Origin: Bacteroidetes bacterium UBA4416
GTDB taxonomy: Bacteria > Bacteroidota > Bacteroidia > B-17B0 > Aurantibacillaceae
Length of the DNA: 59,533 nt
Assembly (NCBI GenBank): GCA_002390745.1
Contig: DGQK01000077.1
Coordinates: 1 to 59,533 of the forward strand
Direction: 5' to 3'
The notes beneath the pieces were generated by a model that worked only from the letters and a program-made list of their open reading frames with translations, did no database searches and was not told the DNA's origin. The stretch's first letter is position 1; every line of letters starts with the position of its first letter. This document shows, piece by piece, positions 26,171-33,764 of the stretch. Both the position numbers and the translations under genes were made by a program.

Positions 26171-26187
26171 CCCACTTACAACGTGGG
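26171..26187 (-). promoter_or_regulatory. Leader hairpin just upstream of thrS
   Basis: CCCAC and GTGGG form a 5-bp stem with a 7-base loop, ending nine bases before the thrS ATG. With the promoter at 26204-26234 the predicted leader is under 40 bases, so this stem is its main structure. It could limit ribosome access, but its small size makes that uncertain. Confidence 0.4.
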
Positions 26188-26203
26188 TTTAAGTTTAAGA
26201 GTG

Positions 26204-26234
26204 CAAATATAAGGATTTAGAAACCACAGCAAAA
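26204..26234 (-). promoter_or_regulatory. Promoter of the thrS operon
   Basis: On the minus strand TTTTG (26230-26234) and TATATTTG (26204-26211) are separated by 18 bases, a full match to the Bacteroidota -33/-7 consensus. Confidence 0.75.
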
Positions 26235-26499
26235 CGGATTTCAACGTATTTGTAAGCCTATCTTTTTTTCCAATCGGAAGGCGAATAATTCTGCTGGCTC
26301 TTCCTAATTTCTCGTCGTGCTATCAATAGGCCTGTCAACTGCTAATATGCCTATTTGAGTATTTCATCAAATGCGTTACATTAAAAACCACGTAATTTTA
26401 CGTGGCACGGAGTTTGTTCACGTGCGAAAACGAAAACATCGTGTTTTGGTTTAATGTCCCCTGAAAGTAAAGTATAATAAAAATTAATATCCTTTTTTA
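26235..26499. promoter_or_regulatory. Gene-free region with tandem hairpins before the T9SS gene
   Basis: Two adjacent inverted repeats occur here: CCACGTAA-TT-TTACGTGG (26388-26405), and GCACG...CGTGC (26405-26425), which shares its first base. They lie about 80-110 bases upstream of the 26500 gene and could be operators or leader structures. AATAGGC/GCCTATT (26325-26355) forms a weaker repeat. No gene is seen. Confidence 0.4.
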
Positions 26500-27534
26500 A
26501 TGAAATCTGTTAAAATTAAAAGCAGTATGATTGCCATGCTGATAATGCTTCTGTTGATGGGTAGCTTTGGCAAGGCGTATTCGGCCACCTGTACAGCGTT
26601 GGCTTCAGGCAACTGGACACAGCCGTCTGTGTGGTCTTGCGGGCAGGTGCCTACCTGCAACGATGTCATCGTTATTCCGGCCAGTTACACCATTACAATA
26701 AGTACCGATGTTATACTTACGGATGCCGGATGCAGTAATACAACCATCAATGTCAATGGTATTTTATTTTTTTCCGGCAACTCAGCACGGCTTAACCTTG
26801 TATCGACCGCAACGATAAATGTAGCCCAGGGGGGCGGCATCATCACAAACATCAGCAACAATTCTCAAAAAATAGTGCTTGGTAGCGGGGCCGCTGAATG
26901 GAGTAGTGGTAGCGGGAATTTAAGCGGTCCATGGAGAATCACGGATGGTACTTCTCAAAGTGTTCTGCCTGTAGAACTTATTAGCTTTCATGCCAGGCCG
27001 GGCGCTGAAGGCATTGTACTGGATTGGGTAACCGCTTCGGAACACAACAACCGTTACTTTGAGCTTGAGCGAAGCGACGATGGTATCCATTTTATACCCC
27101 TTACAAGGATCACAAGTCAGGCTCCCCAGGGAAATAGCCTGTTAAAGCTGGAGTATTCGGTGACGGATGCAGAGCCCATCAACGGAATTAATTATTACCG
27201 TCTAAAACAGGTTGATTTAAATTTCGATGCCGTATATCATCCCCTCATTTACACACAGTTTTTGCCCGACGAGCCTGTACTTTTCAAAGTATATCCTAAT
27301 CCTAACAACGGAAGATTTTTCATTAATGCCCGTGGCATTGAAAATAATCATGAGGTTAAGATCGTTATCTACAATAAGGCCGGAAAAATGATACAAGCCT
27401 ACGTTACCCAAACTCAGTTCATTCTTTCGAGAGAATTTTTCATCGACCTGGGTGAAAGCCAGGAGAGAGGCCTCTACTCCGTTATCATTGCCATGGAAGG
27501 CCTAAGCTATTCCACCACGCTTGCTATCGAATAA
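26500..27534 (+). CDS. Secreted protein with T9SS type A sorting domain
   Basis: A 344-residue exported protein with signal MIAMLIMLLLMGSFGKAYSA after a basic start. The mature N-terminus reads ASGNWTQPSVWSCGQVPTCNDVIVIPASYTITI, the GNW...W...P...D..I opening of many surface proteins with a short beta-solenoid (VNGILFFSGNSARLNL). A fibronectin-like region follows (LPVELISFHARPG, then VLDWVTASEHNNRYFELERS, a common linker in Bacteroidota). It ends in a T9SS sorting domain (VYPNPNNGRFFINARG, then YSVIIAMEG). It is probably surface-exposed. The binding partner is unknown. Confidence 0.8.
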   Translation: MKSVKIKSSMIAMLIMLLLMGSFGKAYSATCTALASGNWTQPSVWSCGQVPTCNDVIVIPASYTITISTDVILTDAGCSNTTINVNGILFFSGNSARLNLVSTATINVAQGGGIITNISNNSQKIVLGSGAAEWSSGSGNLSGPWRITDGTSQSVLPVELISFHARPGAEGIVLDWVTASEHNNRYFELERSDDGIHFIPLTRITSQAPQGNSLLKLEYSVTDAEPINGINYYRLKQVDLNFDAVYHPLIYTQFLPDEPVLFKVYPNPNNGRFFINARGIENNHEVKIVIYNKAGKMIQAYVTQTQFILSREFFIDLGESQERGLYSVIIAMEGLSYSTTLAIE

Positions 27535-27685
27535 ATCCTGGTATAAGCACGTCATTCAACCCTTGTCTGTAGCATAGGGAGAATTTTGCGTTGGGCATTT
27601 TCGTCCGGCGTTTTCGCTATTAAGCCCACTTATTAATTACAAACCCGAAAAATAACGCCTTGTTAACAAAAATTTTGTATTAAGA

Positions 27686-27708
27686 GTTGCAACAATAGAT
27701 GTTGTAAC
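27686..27708. promoter_or_regulatory. Probable operator palindrome inside the YceI promoter
   Basis: GTTGCAACA and TGTTGTAAC are complementary at eight of nine positions around a 5-base centre. The palindrome fills the spacer between the -33 and -7 boxes, so a bound dimer would block RNA polymerase. The obvious candidate ligand is the MarR-type regulator encoded at 28417. Confidence 0.6.
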
Positions 27709-27717
27709 ATATATTTG
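27687..27717 (+). promoter_or_regulatory. Promoter of the YceI-like gene
   Basis: TTG (27687-27689) and TATATTTG (27710-27717) lie 20 bases apart and match the Bacteroidota consensus. The predicted start of transcription is about 25 bases before ATG 27750. Confidence 0.75.
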
Positions 27718-27749
27718 TGCCATAATTGAAACCCTTAAACCATAAACCA

Positions 27750-28349
27750 ATGAAAAAAACAGTAACAACTTTAGTGGCCGTAACGGCTTTAACCTTTGGC
27801 GCAAAAGCACAGGCAAACTGGAACGTAGATGCTTCTCACAGTAAATTAGGATTTGCCGTAACCCACATGATGGTGAGCGAAACAGAAGGTAAATTCAAAG
27901 TATATGAAGGAAAAGTAACTTCTGTGAAGCCGGATGCCGATTTTACAGATGCTAAAGTAGAATTTTCTGTAGATGCAGCGAGCATCAACACGGATGACGA
28001 AAAAAGGGACGGCCACTTAAAAAGTCCTGACTTTTTTGACGTAGAGAAATACCCGAAAATCACATTTGTGAGCACATCCATGAAACCGGGAAAAATAAAA
28101 GGTACGTATACCCTGGTAGGTAACTTAACCATGCATGGTGTAACCAAGCCGGTAACTTTAACAGCTATCGGTGCATCTAAAATCGTGAAAGATCCTTACG
28201 GAATGGAGCGTTATGCATTTAAAGTAACCGGAAACCTGAACCGTAAAGATTTCGGTCTTAACTGGAATGCTGCCCTGGAAGCAGGTGGAGTAGCCGTAAG
28301 CGAAAACGTAAGGATCGATGTGAACATCGAGCTTACGAAAGCAAAATAA
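27750..28349 (+). CDS. YceI family periplasmic lipid-binding protein
   Basis: A 199-residue exported protein with signal MKKTVTTLVAVTALTFGAKAQA. The YceI lipocalin-like barrel follows: NWNVDASHSKLGFAVTHMM near residue 23, VEFSVDAASINTDDEKRDGHLKS near residue 70, and FFDVEKYPKITFVS. GNLTMHGVTKPVTL and GNLNRKDFGLNWN follow, the latter the family's C-terminal motif. YceI proteins bind isoprenoid-type lipids in the periplasm, and some respond to acid or osmotic stress. ATG 27750 was chosen over a TTG at 27726 because it begins the signal peptide. Confidence 0.9.
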   Translation: MKKTVTTLVAVTALTFGAKAQANWNVDASHSKLGFAVTHMMVSETEGKFKVYEGKVTSVKPDADFTDAKVEFSVDAASINTDDEKRDGHLKSPDFFDVEKYPKITFVSTSMKPGKIKGTYTLVGNLTMHGVTKPVTLTAIGASKIVKDPYGMERYAFKVTGNLNRKDFGLNWNAALEAGGVAVSENVRIDVNIELTKAK

Positions 28350-28372
28350 GGTTTATATAAATAGTTATCATG

Positions 28373-28412
28373 GAGGCTGCCGCAAACAACAGGTTTAAGG
28401 CAGCCTCTTTTT
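28373..28412 (+). terminator. Terminator between the YceI and MarR genes
   Basis: GAGGCTGCC and GGCAGCCTC form a perfect 9-bp stem followed by TTTTT. The T run ends five bases before the ATG of the MarR gene, so expression of the regulator would need read-through, as no separate promoter is visible. Confidence 0.75.
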
Positions 28413-28416
28413 CAAC

Positions 28417-28875
28417 ATGCACCGATTGAAACTAGAAGACGAAATACAGCAGAAAAAGTTCAGGAGCGAAACGCAGAAGCTGGCAATTAACCTCACCTAT
28501 ACCCACAACTGGCTGAATGCTCACTACAGCGCGATGTTCCGCACGTCCGACATTACGATGCAGCAATTCAACGTGTTGAGGATCCTGAGAGGACAATATC
28601 CGAACCCCTGCAGCGTCAAACTCATCAAGGAGCGTATGCTCGACCGCATGAGCGATGCTTCGAGGATCGTGGATAAGCTAAAAGCCAAAGGACTGGTTGA
28701 CAGGCGCGAATGCCCTGTAGACAGGCGGAGCGTAGACATTCTGATTACCGACAAAGGCCTTGAATTATTGAAGTCGATGGACAGCATCGACGATCATTTT
28801 AAGGACGTTTTTAAGGCATTAACGGATGAGGAAATGAAAACCATCAACCATTTGCTGGATAAACTAAGGAATTAA
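28417..28875 (+). CDS. MarR family transcriptional regulator
   Basis: A 152-residue winged-helix repressor. Dimerisation helices are at both ends (KLAINLTYTHNWLNAHYSAMF and IDDHFKDVFKALTDEEMKTINHLLDKL). The DNA-binding part is ITMQQFNVLRILRG, then LIKERMLDRMSDASRIVDKLKAKGLV, then the wing RRECPVDRRSVDILITDKG, with the DRR wing motif near residue 100. These proteins bind short palindromes and release them on binding a small aromatic or lipophilic ligand. It probably controls the YceI gene just upstream through the palindrome at 27686-27708. Confidence 0.9.
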   Translation: MHRLKLEDEIQQKKFRSETQKLAINLTYTHNWLNAHYSAMFRTSDITMQQFNVLRILRGQYPNPCSVKLIKERMLDRMSDASRIVDKLKAKGLVDRRECPVDRRSVDILITDKGLELLKSMDSIDDHFKDVFKALTDEEMKTINHLLDKLRN

Positions 28876-28973
28876 TCTTTCTTTTTAACTCAGCTGAGGA
28901 ATACCAATTACGCTACATCGTACAATCACTGCTGATACAAGTGGCCATAACTGGCCCGAATCAATCCGCCCCG

Positions 28974-29004
28974 GCAGATACATCGCAAAAACAGCGACAT
29001 CTGC
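28974..29004. repeat. Inverted repeat upstream of miaE
   Basis: GCAGAT and ATCTGC are 6-base arms with CGC/GCG pairing inside. It lies about 50 bases before the miaE-like gene. No function is implied beyond a possible stem in the leader. Confidence 0.3.
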
Positions 29005-29055
29005 TGCGAAAATCTAAATTAGTTTCCGACATTTGCAGCAAAACAAAAGTACCTC

Positions 29056-29643
29056 ATGCTTGGCTTAAAACTGGAAACTGACCCGCGCTGGGTTAATATC
29101 GTAGAAAAAAATATTGAAGAAATCTTAACGGATCATGCGTATTGTGAACAGAAAGCGGCAACCAATGCCATTTCCATCATGATCAGTTACCCTCATCTCA
29201 CCGACCTGGTGGATGATATGGTAGCGTTGGCCAAAGAGGAGCTGACCCATTTTGAAATGGTGCATGCCAAGATCAAAGAAAGAGGCCTGACGCTTGGTTA
29301 CGAGCGCAAAGACGAGTACGTGGGCGAGCTGTATAAGTTCATGCGCAAAGGCGACCACCGCAAGCGGATTGTGCTGATCGACAGGCTGCTGTTTGCCGCT
29401 ATGATCGAGGCCAGGAGCTGCGAGCGTTTTAAGTTGCTTTCGGAGCAGATTGCCGATGAAGACCTCCGGGGATTTTACAGGGAGCTGATGATCAGTGAGG
29501 CCACACATTATACCATGTTCATCGGTTTTGCCCGCAAATACGGTTCCGATACGGAAGATGTGGATGCACGCTGGCAGCAGTGGCTGGACTACGAAGCCGG
29601 TGTATTGAGAAACTACGGTAAAAGAGAAACCATCCATGGGTAG
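29056..29643 (+). CDS. miaE: tRNA-(ms2io6A)-hydroxylase, MiaE-like
   Basis: A 195-residue ferritin-like diiron protein. The four helices carry metal ligands: E31 in AYCEQKAATNA, E62 and H65 in KEELTHFEMVH, E118 in MIEARSCERF, and E148 and H151 in ISEATHYTMF. The pattern matches MiaE, which hydroxylates the isopentenyl group of ms2i6A at position 37 of tRNAs. Length and helix spacing fit the family. It stands alone between the MarR regulator and the lipoprotein cluster. Confidence 0.85.
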   Translation: MLGLKLETDPRWVNIVEKNIEEILTDHAYCEQKAATNAISIMISYPHLTDLVDDMVALAKEELTHFEMVHAKIKERGLTLGYERKDEYVGELYKFMRKGDHRKRIVLIDRLLFAAMIEARSCERFKLLSEQIADEDLRGFYRELMISEATHYTMFIGFARKYGSDTEDVDARWQQWLDYEAGVLRNYGKRETIHG

Positions 29644-29808
29644 CAACCACCTTGCAGTCCTTTCCTGTACTCATAAATAGTGATTTTGAGATATGAAGAA
29701 CGGGCTGTTGAAAAAATGCAAAATCCTTCAACCTGTTGACAAACAGTAAGTTTTGGATTAAATGCAGGCTTGATGGGATTAAATGAAAAAAAGAAGTCAG
29801 CAAGTTAA

Positions 29809-29839
29809 TTTTGTTTGTCAGAAAAATACCTTAGTTTTG
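29809..29839 (+). promoter_or_regulatory. Promoter of the first small lipoprotein gene
   Basis: TTTTG (29809-29813) and TAGTTTTG (29832-29839) lie 18 bases apart and match the Bacteroidota consensus. Confidence 0.7.
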
Positions 29840-29864
29840 CACAAACTTTTTAAAAACTACTAAA

Positions 29865-30065
29865 ATGAAAAAAATTACGTTATTAGCAGCTGTTATCGCT
29901 GCTTTCACTTTTGCTTCTTGCAAAAAAGACTACACTTGCGAATGTACAGCTACTAGCGGTGGTGTTTCTATCTCTGCCAGCACTACAATCAAAGACACTA
30001 AGAAAAAAGCTAAAGACGCTTGTACTGCAAAAAACACTACTGGTGTTACTTGCGAGATTAAATAA
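29865..30065 (+). CDS. Small Cys-patterned lipoprotein, paralogue 1
   Basis: A 66-residue lipoprotein beginning MKKITLLAAVIAAFTFASCK, with lipidated Cys19. The mature part has four further Cys: C25 and C27 in YTCECT, C53 in KKKAKDAC, and C63 in the terminal CEIK. The same layout occurs in the next two genes, with the last Cys always the fourth residue from the end. Four Cys in the periplasm suggest two disulfides or metal binding. Function is unknown. The gene has its own promoter and terminator. Confidence 0.8.
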   Translation: MKKITLLAAVIAAFTFASCKKDYTCECTATSGGVSISASTTIKDTKKKAKDACTAKNTTGVTCEIK

Positions 30066-30083
30066 TCAGAATCTGATTGTTTT

Positions 30084-30117
30084 AAAAAAAGCTACCCTCC
30101 ATGAGGGTAGCTTTTTT
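30084..30117 (+). terminator. Terminator after lipoprotein paralogue 1
   Basis: GCTACCCTC and GAGGGTAGC pair perfectly around CAT, flanked by runs of A and T that extend the stem. Confidence 0.9.
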
Positions 30118-30227
30118 GTTTTGTTGAAGCTCCGGATGTAAAATTGAAAAAATCGACCGACTTCCCGAATTAACACATCAAGGCGGGTTTTGGCTATGTT
30201 TTTCGTTAAAATACCGGCTGTTGGGTA

Positions 30228-30257
30228 TTTGGAATTGAAAAAAGATATCTATATTTG
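30228..30257 (+). promoter_or_regulatory. Promoter of lipoprotein paralogues 2 and 3
   Basis: TTTG (30228-30231) and TATATTTG (30250-30257) are separated by 18 bases. The stretch from here to the start codon closely resembles that of paralogue 1 (AAACTTTT...AAAAAC...TAAAA before ATG), so the duplication included the leader. Confidence 0.75.
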
Positions 30258-30280
30258 CGGAAACTTTTAAAAACCTAAAA

Positions 30281-30538
30281 ATGAAAAAAATTACTTTATT
30301 TGCTTTTGCAGCAGTAGCGTTAAGCCTTGCTTCCTGCAAAAAAGACAGGACTTGCGAGTGCACTTACACACAATCAGGCTCGACCAATGTAACTTCTAAC
30401 ACCGAGAATATTACTTACACCAAAGCAAGGAAATCGGATGCGAAGTACCTGTGCGACAAAGTGACGACTACAACTACTAACACCAGCACAAACGGTTCTT
30501 ACACCAGCTCTTCAACATCAGACTGCAAATTAAAATAA
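30281..30538 (+). CDS. Small Cys-patterned lipoprotein, paralogue 2
   Basis: An 85-residue lipoprotein beginning MKKITLFAFAAVALSLASCK, with lipidated Cys19. Its further Cys are C25 and C27 (RTCECT), C58 (RKSDAKYLC) and C82 (terminal CKLK). The middle is a Thr/Ser/Asn-rich low-complexity stretch. The first 28 residues are nearly the same as paralogue 1. The stop is 25 bases from the next paralogue, with no terminator between, so paralogues 2 and 3 are probably transcribed together. Confidence 0.8.
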   Translation: MKKITLFAFAAVALSLASCKKDRTCECTYTQSGSTNVTSNTENITYTKARKSDAKYLCDKVTTTTTNTSTNGSYTSSSTSDCKLK

Positions 30539-30563
30539 TTTAAACACATTAATTCACAAACCC

Positions 30564-30896
30564 ATGAAAAAGACAATTATATTATCTGCAGTTGTAATGA
30601 TGGCTTTAGCTGCTGCATCCTGCAAAAAATCCAGGACTTGCACCTGCACTTCTACTTATGACTCTACAACTACCACTAACGTAGGTGGAACAAGCGTAAC
30701 TGTAACTGACCCTCAGGTTACAAGCACCACTATCGGAGTAGTAGAAGATAAAATCACTAAAAAAGACGCCAGAAGGAAATACGGCTGCGTGGATTCAAAC
30801 TCTGACCATGTTACTGTAACTTCTGTAGGTTCAGGTTCAAACTCAGGTGTGAAAACTGAAACAGAAACAATTAAATCCAAGTGCGAACTGAAATAA
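30564..30896 (+). CDS. Small Cys-patterned lipoprotein, paralogue 3
   Basis: A 110-residue lipoprotein beginning MKKTIILSAVVMMALAAASC, with lipidated Cys20. C26 and C28 lie in RTCTCT, C75 in KDARRKYGC and C107 in the terminal CELK. It is longer than its neighbours through Thr/Ser/Val-rich inserts, while the Cys frame and the basic patch before the fourth Cys stay fixed. The role is unknown. It ends in its own terminator. Confidence 0.8.
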   Translation: MKKTIILSAVVMMALAAASCKKSRTCTCTSTYDSTTTTNVGGTSVTVTDPQVTSTTIGVVEDKITKKDARRKYGCVDSNSDHVTVTSVGSGSNSGVKTETETIKSKCELK

Positions 30897-30917
30897 GATC
30901 ATTTCTTTCCATACATC

Positions 30918-30948
30918 AAAAAAGCTATCCGTTACGGATAGCTTTTTT
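30918..30948 (+). terminator. Terminator after lipoprotein paralogue 3
   Basis: AAGCTATCCG and CGGATAGCTT pair perfectly around TTA and are followed by a T run. The arms resemble those of the terminator after paralogue 1. Confidence 0.9.
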
Positions 30949-30998
30949 ATTTTAACAAAATACAGGAAAGCATGCGTTTTCTATTTCGATATCGGCGG

Positions 30999-31027
30999 TT
31001 TGGAAAACAAATAAAAAGCTACATTTG
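30999..31027 (+). promoter_or_regulatory. Promoter of the MauE-thioredoxin gene
   Basis: TTTG (30999-31002) and TACATTTG (31020-31027) are separated by 17 bases. Transcription would start near 31034, which argues for the GTG at 31066 over the TTG at 31033 as the start codon. Confidence 0.65.
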
Positions 31028-31065
31028 ACGAATTGTTTTTTAAGAATACCTACAATTTAATTACC

Positions 31066-32028
31066 GTGAAATCCATCCTGATCAAGATCTTTTTCTTTTT
31101 GCTGTGCGCCTTTATGGGCGTGGTTTTCCTGTACAGCGGATATACCAAGCTGGAACCAATCGAGCCTTTCGAATTTACCTTTGTGGACCTTGGGATCGGC
31201 GGCTGGCGGCTGGCGCCTTTCATAGCCCGTTTTATGATCGGCCTGGAATTCTTCATCGGATTTCTGCTCATCACAGGCTTATACATCAGGCGCTTTACCA
31301 TTAAGCTCACGGTGATCTCCCTGATCGTGTTCTGCATTTACCTCATTTTTGTGATGGCTACTGCCGGAAATAACGGCAACTGTGGCTGCTTTGGCACGGC
31401 TATTTCCATGACACCGCTACAGGCCCTGATCAAGAACATCATCATGATTGCCGTTTCCTTTGTTATTTACCGTTTCTACGATGGCTTCAGCTTTTTCTAC
31501 GAAAACGCTCGGTTCAAAAAGCCCGGCAAATGGCTCTTCATCCTGCTGTTCCTCACCGCATTTGCCCTTCCTCATATCCTGAACTATGTCGACCTGAACT
31601 ATTCGGCCGCTTACCTTACCAAAAAGGAAGATAGCTTTAAGCTGGAACTCGACACCCTTTACAAGCATGATAAGATCCACCAGGCACCGGAGAGCCTGAG
31701 CAAGGGCAAGCATATCATTTCGTTCATGAGCCTTACCTGCCCGCATTGCCGCATTGCCGCCAAGAAGCTGAAGATCATGAAGGAGAAGAATCCTGATATT
31801 TCCATGTACCTGGTGCTGAACGGGGATTATAAGGATATCCCGCGCTTTTTTGATGATACCAAAGCCAGGAACATCGATTACTGCATCCTCAACGGGCCCG
31901 CCTTCGTTTACCTCGGAGGCCTGAACCTGCCGGCAATCTTCCTCGTCAATAATTCAGTGGTTGAGAATAACGTCAATTACATGGAGCTCGATCAGACGGA
32001 GATCGAGAAATGGCTCGCAAAACCATAA
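31066..32028 (+). CDS. MauE/DoxX-like membrane protein fused to a thioredoxin-like domain
   Basis: A 320-residue inner-membrane protein from GTG 31066. Residues 1-150 form a four-helix DoxX/MauE domain: FLYSGYTKLEPIEPFEF near the start, then IARFMIGLEFFIGFLLI. A NGNCGCFG loop (coded at about 31372-31395) supplies a CxC redox pair. After a further helix, the periplasmic part carries ISFMSLTCPHCRIAAKKL, a thioredoxin-type CxxC (coded at 31738-31749), and LPAIFLVNN with the cis-Pro position. The arrangement suggests electrons passed from membrane to periplasm for disulfide exchange. The partner is unknown, but Cys-rich lipoproteins lie directly upstream. Confidence 0.82.
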   Translation: MKSILIKIFFFLLCAFMGVVFLYSGYTKLEPIEPFEFTFVDLGIGGWRLAPFIARFMIGLEFFIGFLLITGLYIRRFTIKLTVISLIVFCIYLIFVMATAGNNGNCGCFGTAISMTPLQALIKNIIMIAVSFVIYRFYDGFSFFYENARFKKPGKWLFILLFLTAFALPHILNYVDLNYSAAYLTKKEDSFKLELDTLYKHDKIHQAPESLSKGKHIISFMSLTCPHCRIAAKKLKIMKEKNPDISMYLVLNGDYKDIPRFFDDTKARNIDYCILNGPAFVYLGGLNLPAIFLVNNSVVENNVNYMELDQTEIEKWLAKP

Positions 32029-32091
32029 CTGTTGGCGTAAAAAAAAATGCGGTAATCTGTCCGGTCCTGCTGTGCGGTGTCGCTGTTCAGC

Positions 32092-32790
32092 TTACAGAAG
32101 CTCTTTCAATTGTTTCAGGGCAGAGATCTGGTAAAAGCCGGCCTGCTCGTTATGCCGGGGGCTTACCGATAAATAAACGGCTTTCCACCTGGCATTGAGC
32201 GCGCCGAGGATATCTGCTTCATAGTTGTCGCCGATCATGATACATTCCGGCTGCCCGGCACCGGATAGAGTTTGAGCCAATTCGAAAATTTTGATATCCG
32301 GCTTGTTGACGCCGTGATCTTCGGAAATGATGATGTGGCGAAAAAAATCCTTCAATCCCGACTCGCTGAGCTTGATGTGCTGCACTTCCCGGAAGCCGTT
32401 GGTAATGATATGCAACTCGTAATTTTTTGCCTTCAGGTAATTCAATATTTCCAGGGAACCATCGATGAGGTGTGTTTTATAAGGCGAGATCGCAAGGTAC
32501 TCATCGGCCCAGGCTTTGGCAATTTCCACCCGGTCGTAGCCAAAATGCAGAAAAGCCTGGTGAAAGCGCTGATACCTCAGTTCTTCTTTGCTCACCTGCT
32601 TCAGCGCATACTGACGCCAGAGCTCATGGTTGATCTTCTCATACACGGCTATGAAAGTATTGAAGTCCGTATTAAAGGCAGTGTCAAAGCCATATTCCAG
32701 GAAGAGGTGCAGCATGGCTTCCCGCGAATTTTTCTCGAAGTCCCACAAGGTATGGTCGAGGTCGAAAAAGATATGTTTGATCTCTTTCAT
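32092..32790 (-). CDS. YjjG-type HAD pyrimidine nucleotidase
   Basis: A 232-residue HAD phosphatase. Motif I is IFFDLDHTLWDFE at the N-terminus, motif II HIITNGFREVQHIKL, motif III the Lys in GVNKPDIKIFELA, and motif IV MIGDNYEADILGA. This is the YjjG family pattern, house-cleaning nucleotidases that hydrolyse non-canonical pyrimidine nucleoside monophosphates. ATG 32790 was chosen because it forms an ATGA overlap with the stop of the upstream GSCFA gene and begins directly at the HAD strand. A longer frame from 32859 reads into the neighbour. Confidence 0.87.
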   Translation of the reverse strand: MKEIKHIFFDLDHTLWDFEKNSREAMLHLFLEYGFDTAFNTDFNTFIAVYEKINHELWRQYALKQVSKEELRYQRFHQAFLHFGYDRVEIAKAWADEYLAISPYKTHLIDGSLEILNYLKAKNYELHIITNGFREVQHIKLSESGLKDFFRHIIISEDHGVNKPDIKIFELAQTLSGAGQPECIMIGDNYEADILGALNARWKAVYLSVSPRHNEQAGFYQISALKQLKELL

Positions 32791-33764
32791 CGTTGCAAAA
32801 AATAAGTCATCTCTGTATCCAGATCGAGGTAAGGAAAAGCGGTTTTCAACTCGCGGCATTTCTGCAGCTGGGCATTTTTAAAATCGGCAAAAGCCTGCGT
32901 GTCTTCCTGCAATGGCCGGTGGCGGAATGCAGTATTGAGTGCGGCAAGGCGGTCGAGCAGGGGACGGCTGGCAGGATCGAGCCAGCTGCCGGAAAATTTT
33001 TGCCATACATAATCGATCGCCTGCTGGTTGGGATGTGCCAGGTCGGCCTCATAGAAACGGTAATCCCGCAGGTCGTCATTCACCAGCTCATAAGCCGGGA
33101 AATAAAAGCACTGCTCGTTCGCTTTCACAATGCCGTGGGCTGCCACCGTAAGAACCGCTTTGCTGAGGTTGTTTTCCACCACACCATCGCGCAGGTGTTT
33201 TACCGGCGAAACAGTTAGCATTATTTTCAGCTCCGGGTTGAGCTTCCTGAGTTTTTGGATGAGCATCGTATACGAATCCGTGATCGTTGCGGGATCAGCC
33301 ATTTTTTTGGTGAATGCTTTGGCCGGAAGCTTATGGCAGTTGGCCACAACACGCCGCTGCATGATGTGTTCGTAATAATAGGCCGAACCAAAGGTAAGCA
33401 GCAGCCAATCGGCAGTTTTCAGATGCCCGTGCCACTGGCTTACCAGGGTGTTGAGTGTTGTCAGGAGCTCTTGCTGTGAGGATTTGGTAAACGATGAATG
33501 AGTGTCGAGCGATAGCCAGGAGCCTTGCTGCTCCACCAGTTCACTTTCCCCGAAAGGCTTGCTTTCCAGGAGGCGGGTCAGGGCTTGCCGCATACTTTCC
33601 GGATTGAAAACACTACCGAAAGGATTCGTAGCGCAATTTAATTTCAGGTCGCTCAGGCGCCGGCCGATATGTTCCGTAAAACAGGAGCCCATCAGTAAAA
33701 GGCTTTGCCGGTGCCCGATGTTTGCAGGGCCGCTGCCGGTATCCAGATCGAGGTGAAAACGCAT
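32787..33764 (-). CDS. GSCFA domain protein
   Basis: A 325-residue protein with the eponymous motif LLLMGSCFTEHIGRRL near residue 22, followed by NPFGSVFNPESM. DWLLLTFGSAYYYEHIM, KIMLTVSPVKHLRDG and YFPAYELVNDDLRDYRFYE follow, which are the SGNH-like blocks of the family with a Ser-His type site. The catalytic activity of GSCFA proteins is not established. The start ATG 33764 overlaps the TAA of the upstream membrane-protein gene by one base, so a longer frame to 33872 was rejected. Confidence 0.85.
   Translation of the reverse strand: MRFHLDLDTGSGPANIGHRQSLLLMGSCFTEHIGRRLSDLKLNCATNPFGSVFNPESMRQALTRLLESKPFGESELVEQQGSWLSLDTHSSFTKSSQQELLTTLNTLVSQWHGHLKTADWLLLTFGSAYYYEHIMQRRVVANCHKLPAKAFTKKMADPATITDSYTMLIQKLRKLNPELKIMLTVSPVKHLRDGVVENNLSKAVLTVAAHGIVKANEQCFYFPAYELVNDDLRDYRFYEADLAHPNQQAIDYVWQKFSGSWLDPASRPLLDRLAALNTAFRHRPLQEDTQAFADFKNAQLQKCRELKTAFPYLDLDTEMTYFLQR

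Noticed and set aside
26162..26240. T-box riboswitch before thrS
   Set aside because: The leader is under 40 bases and shows neither a specifier loop nor the T-box sequence.
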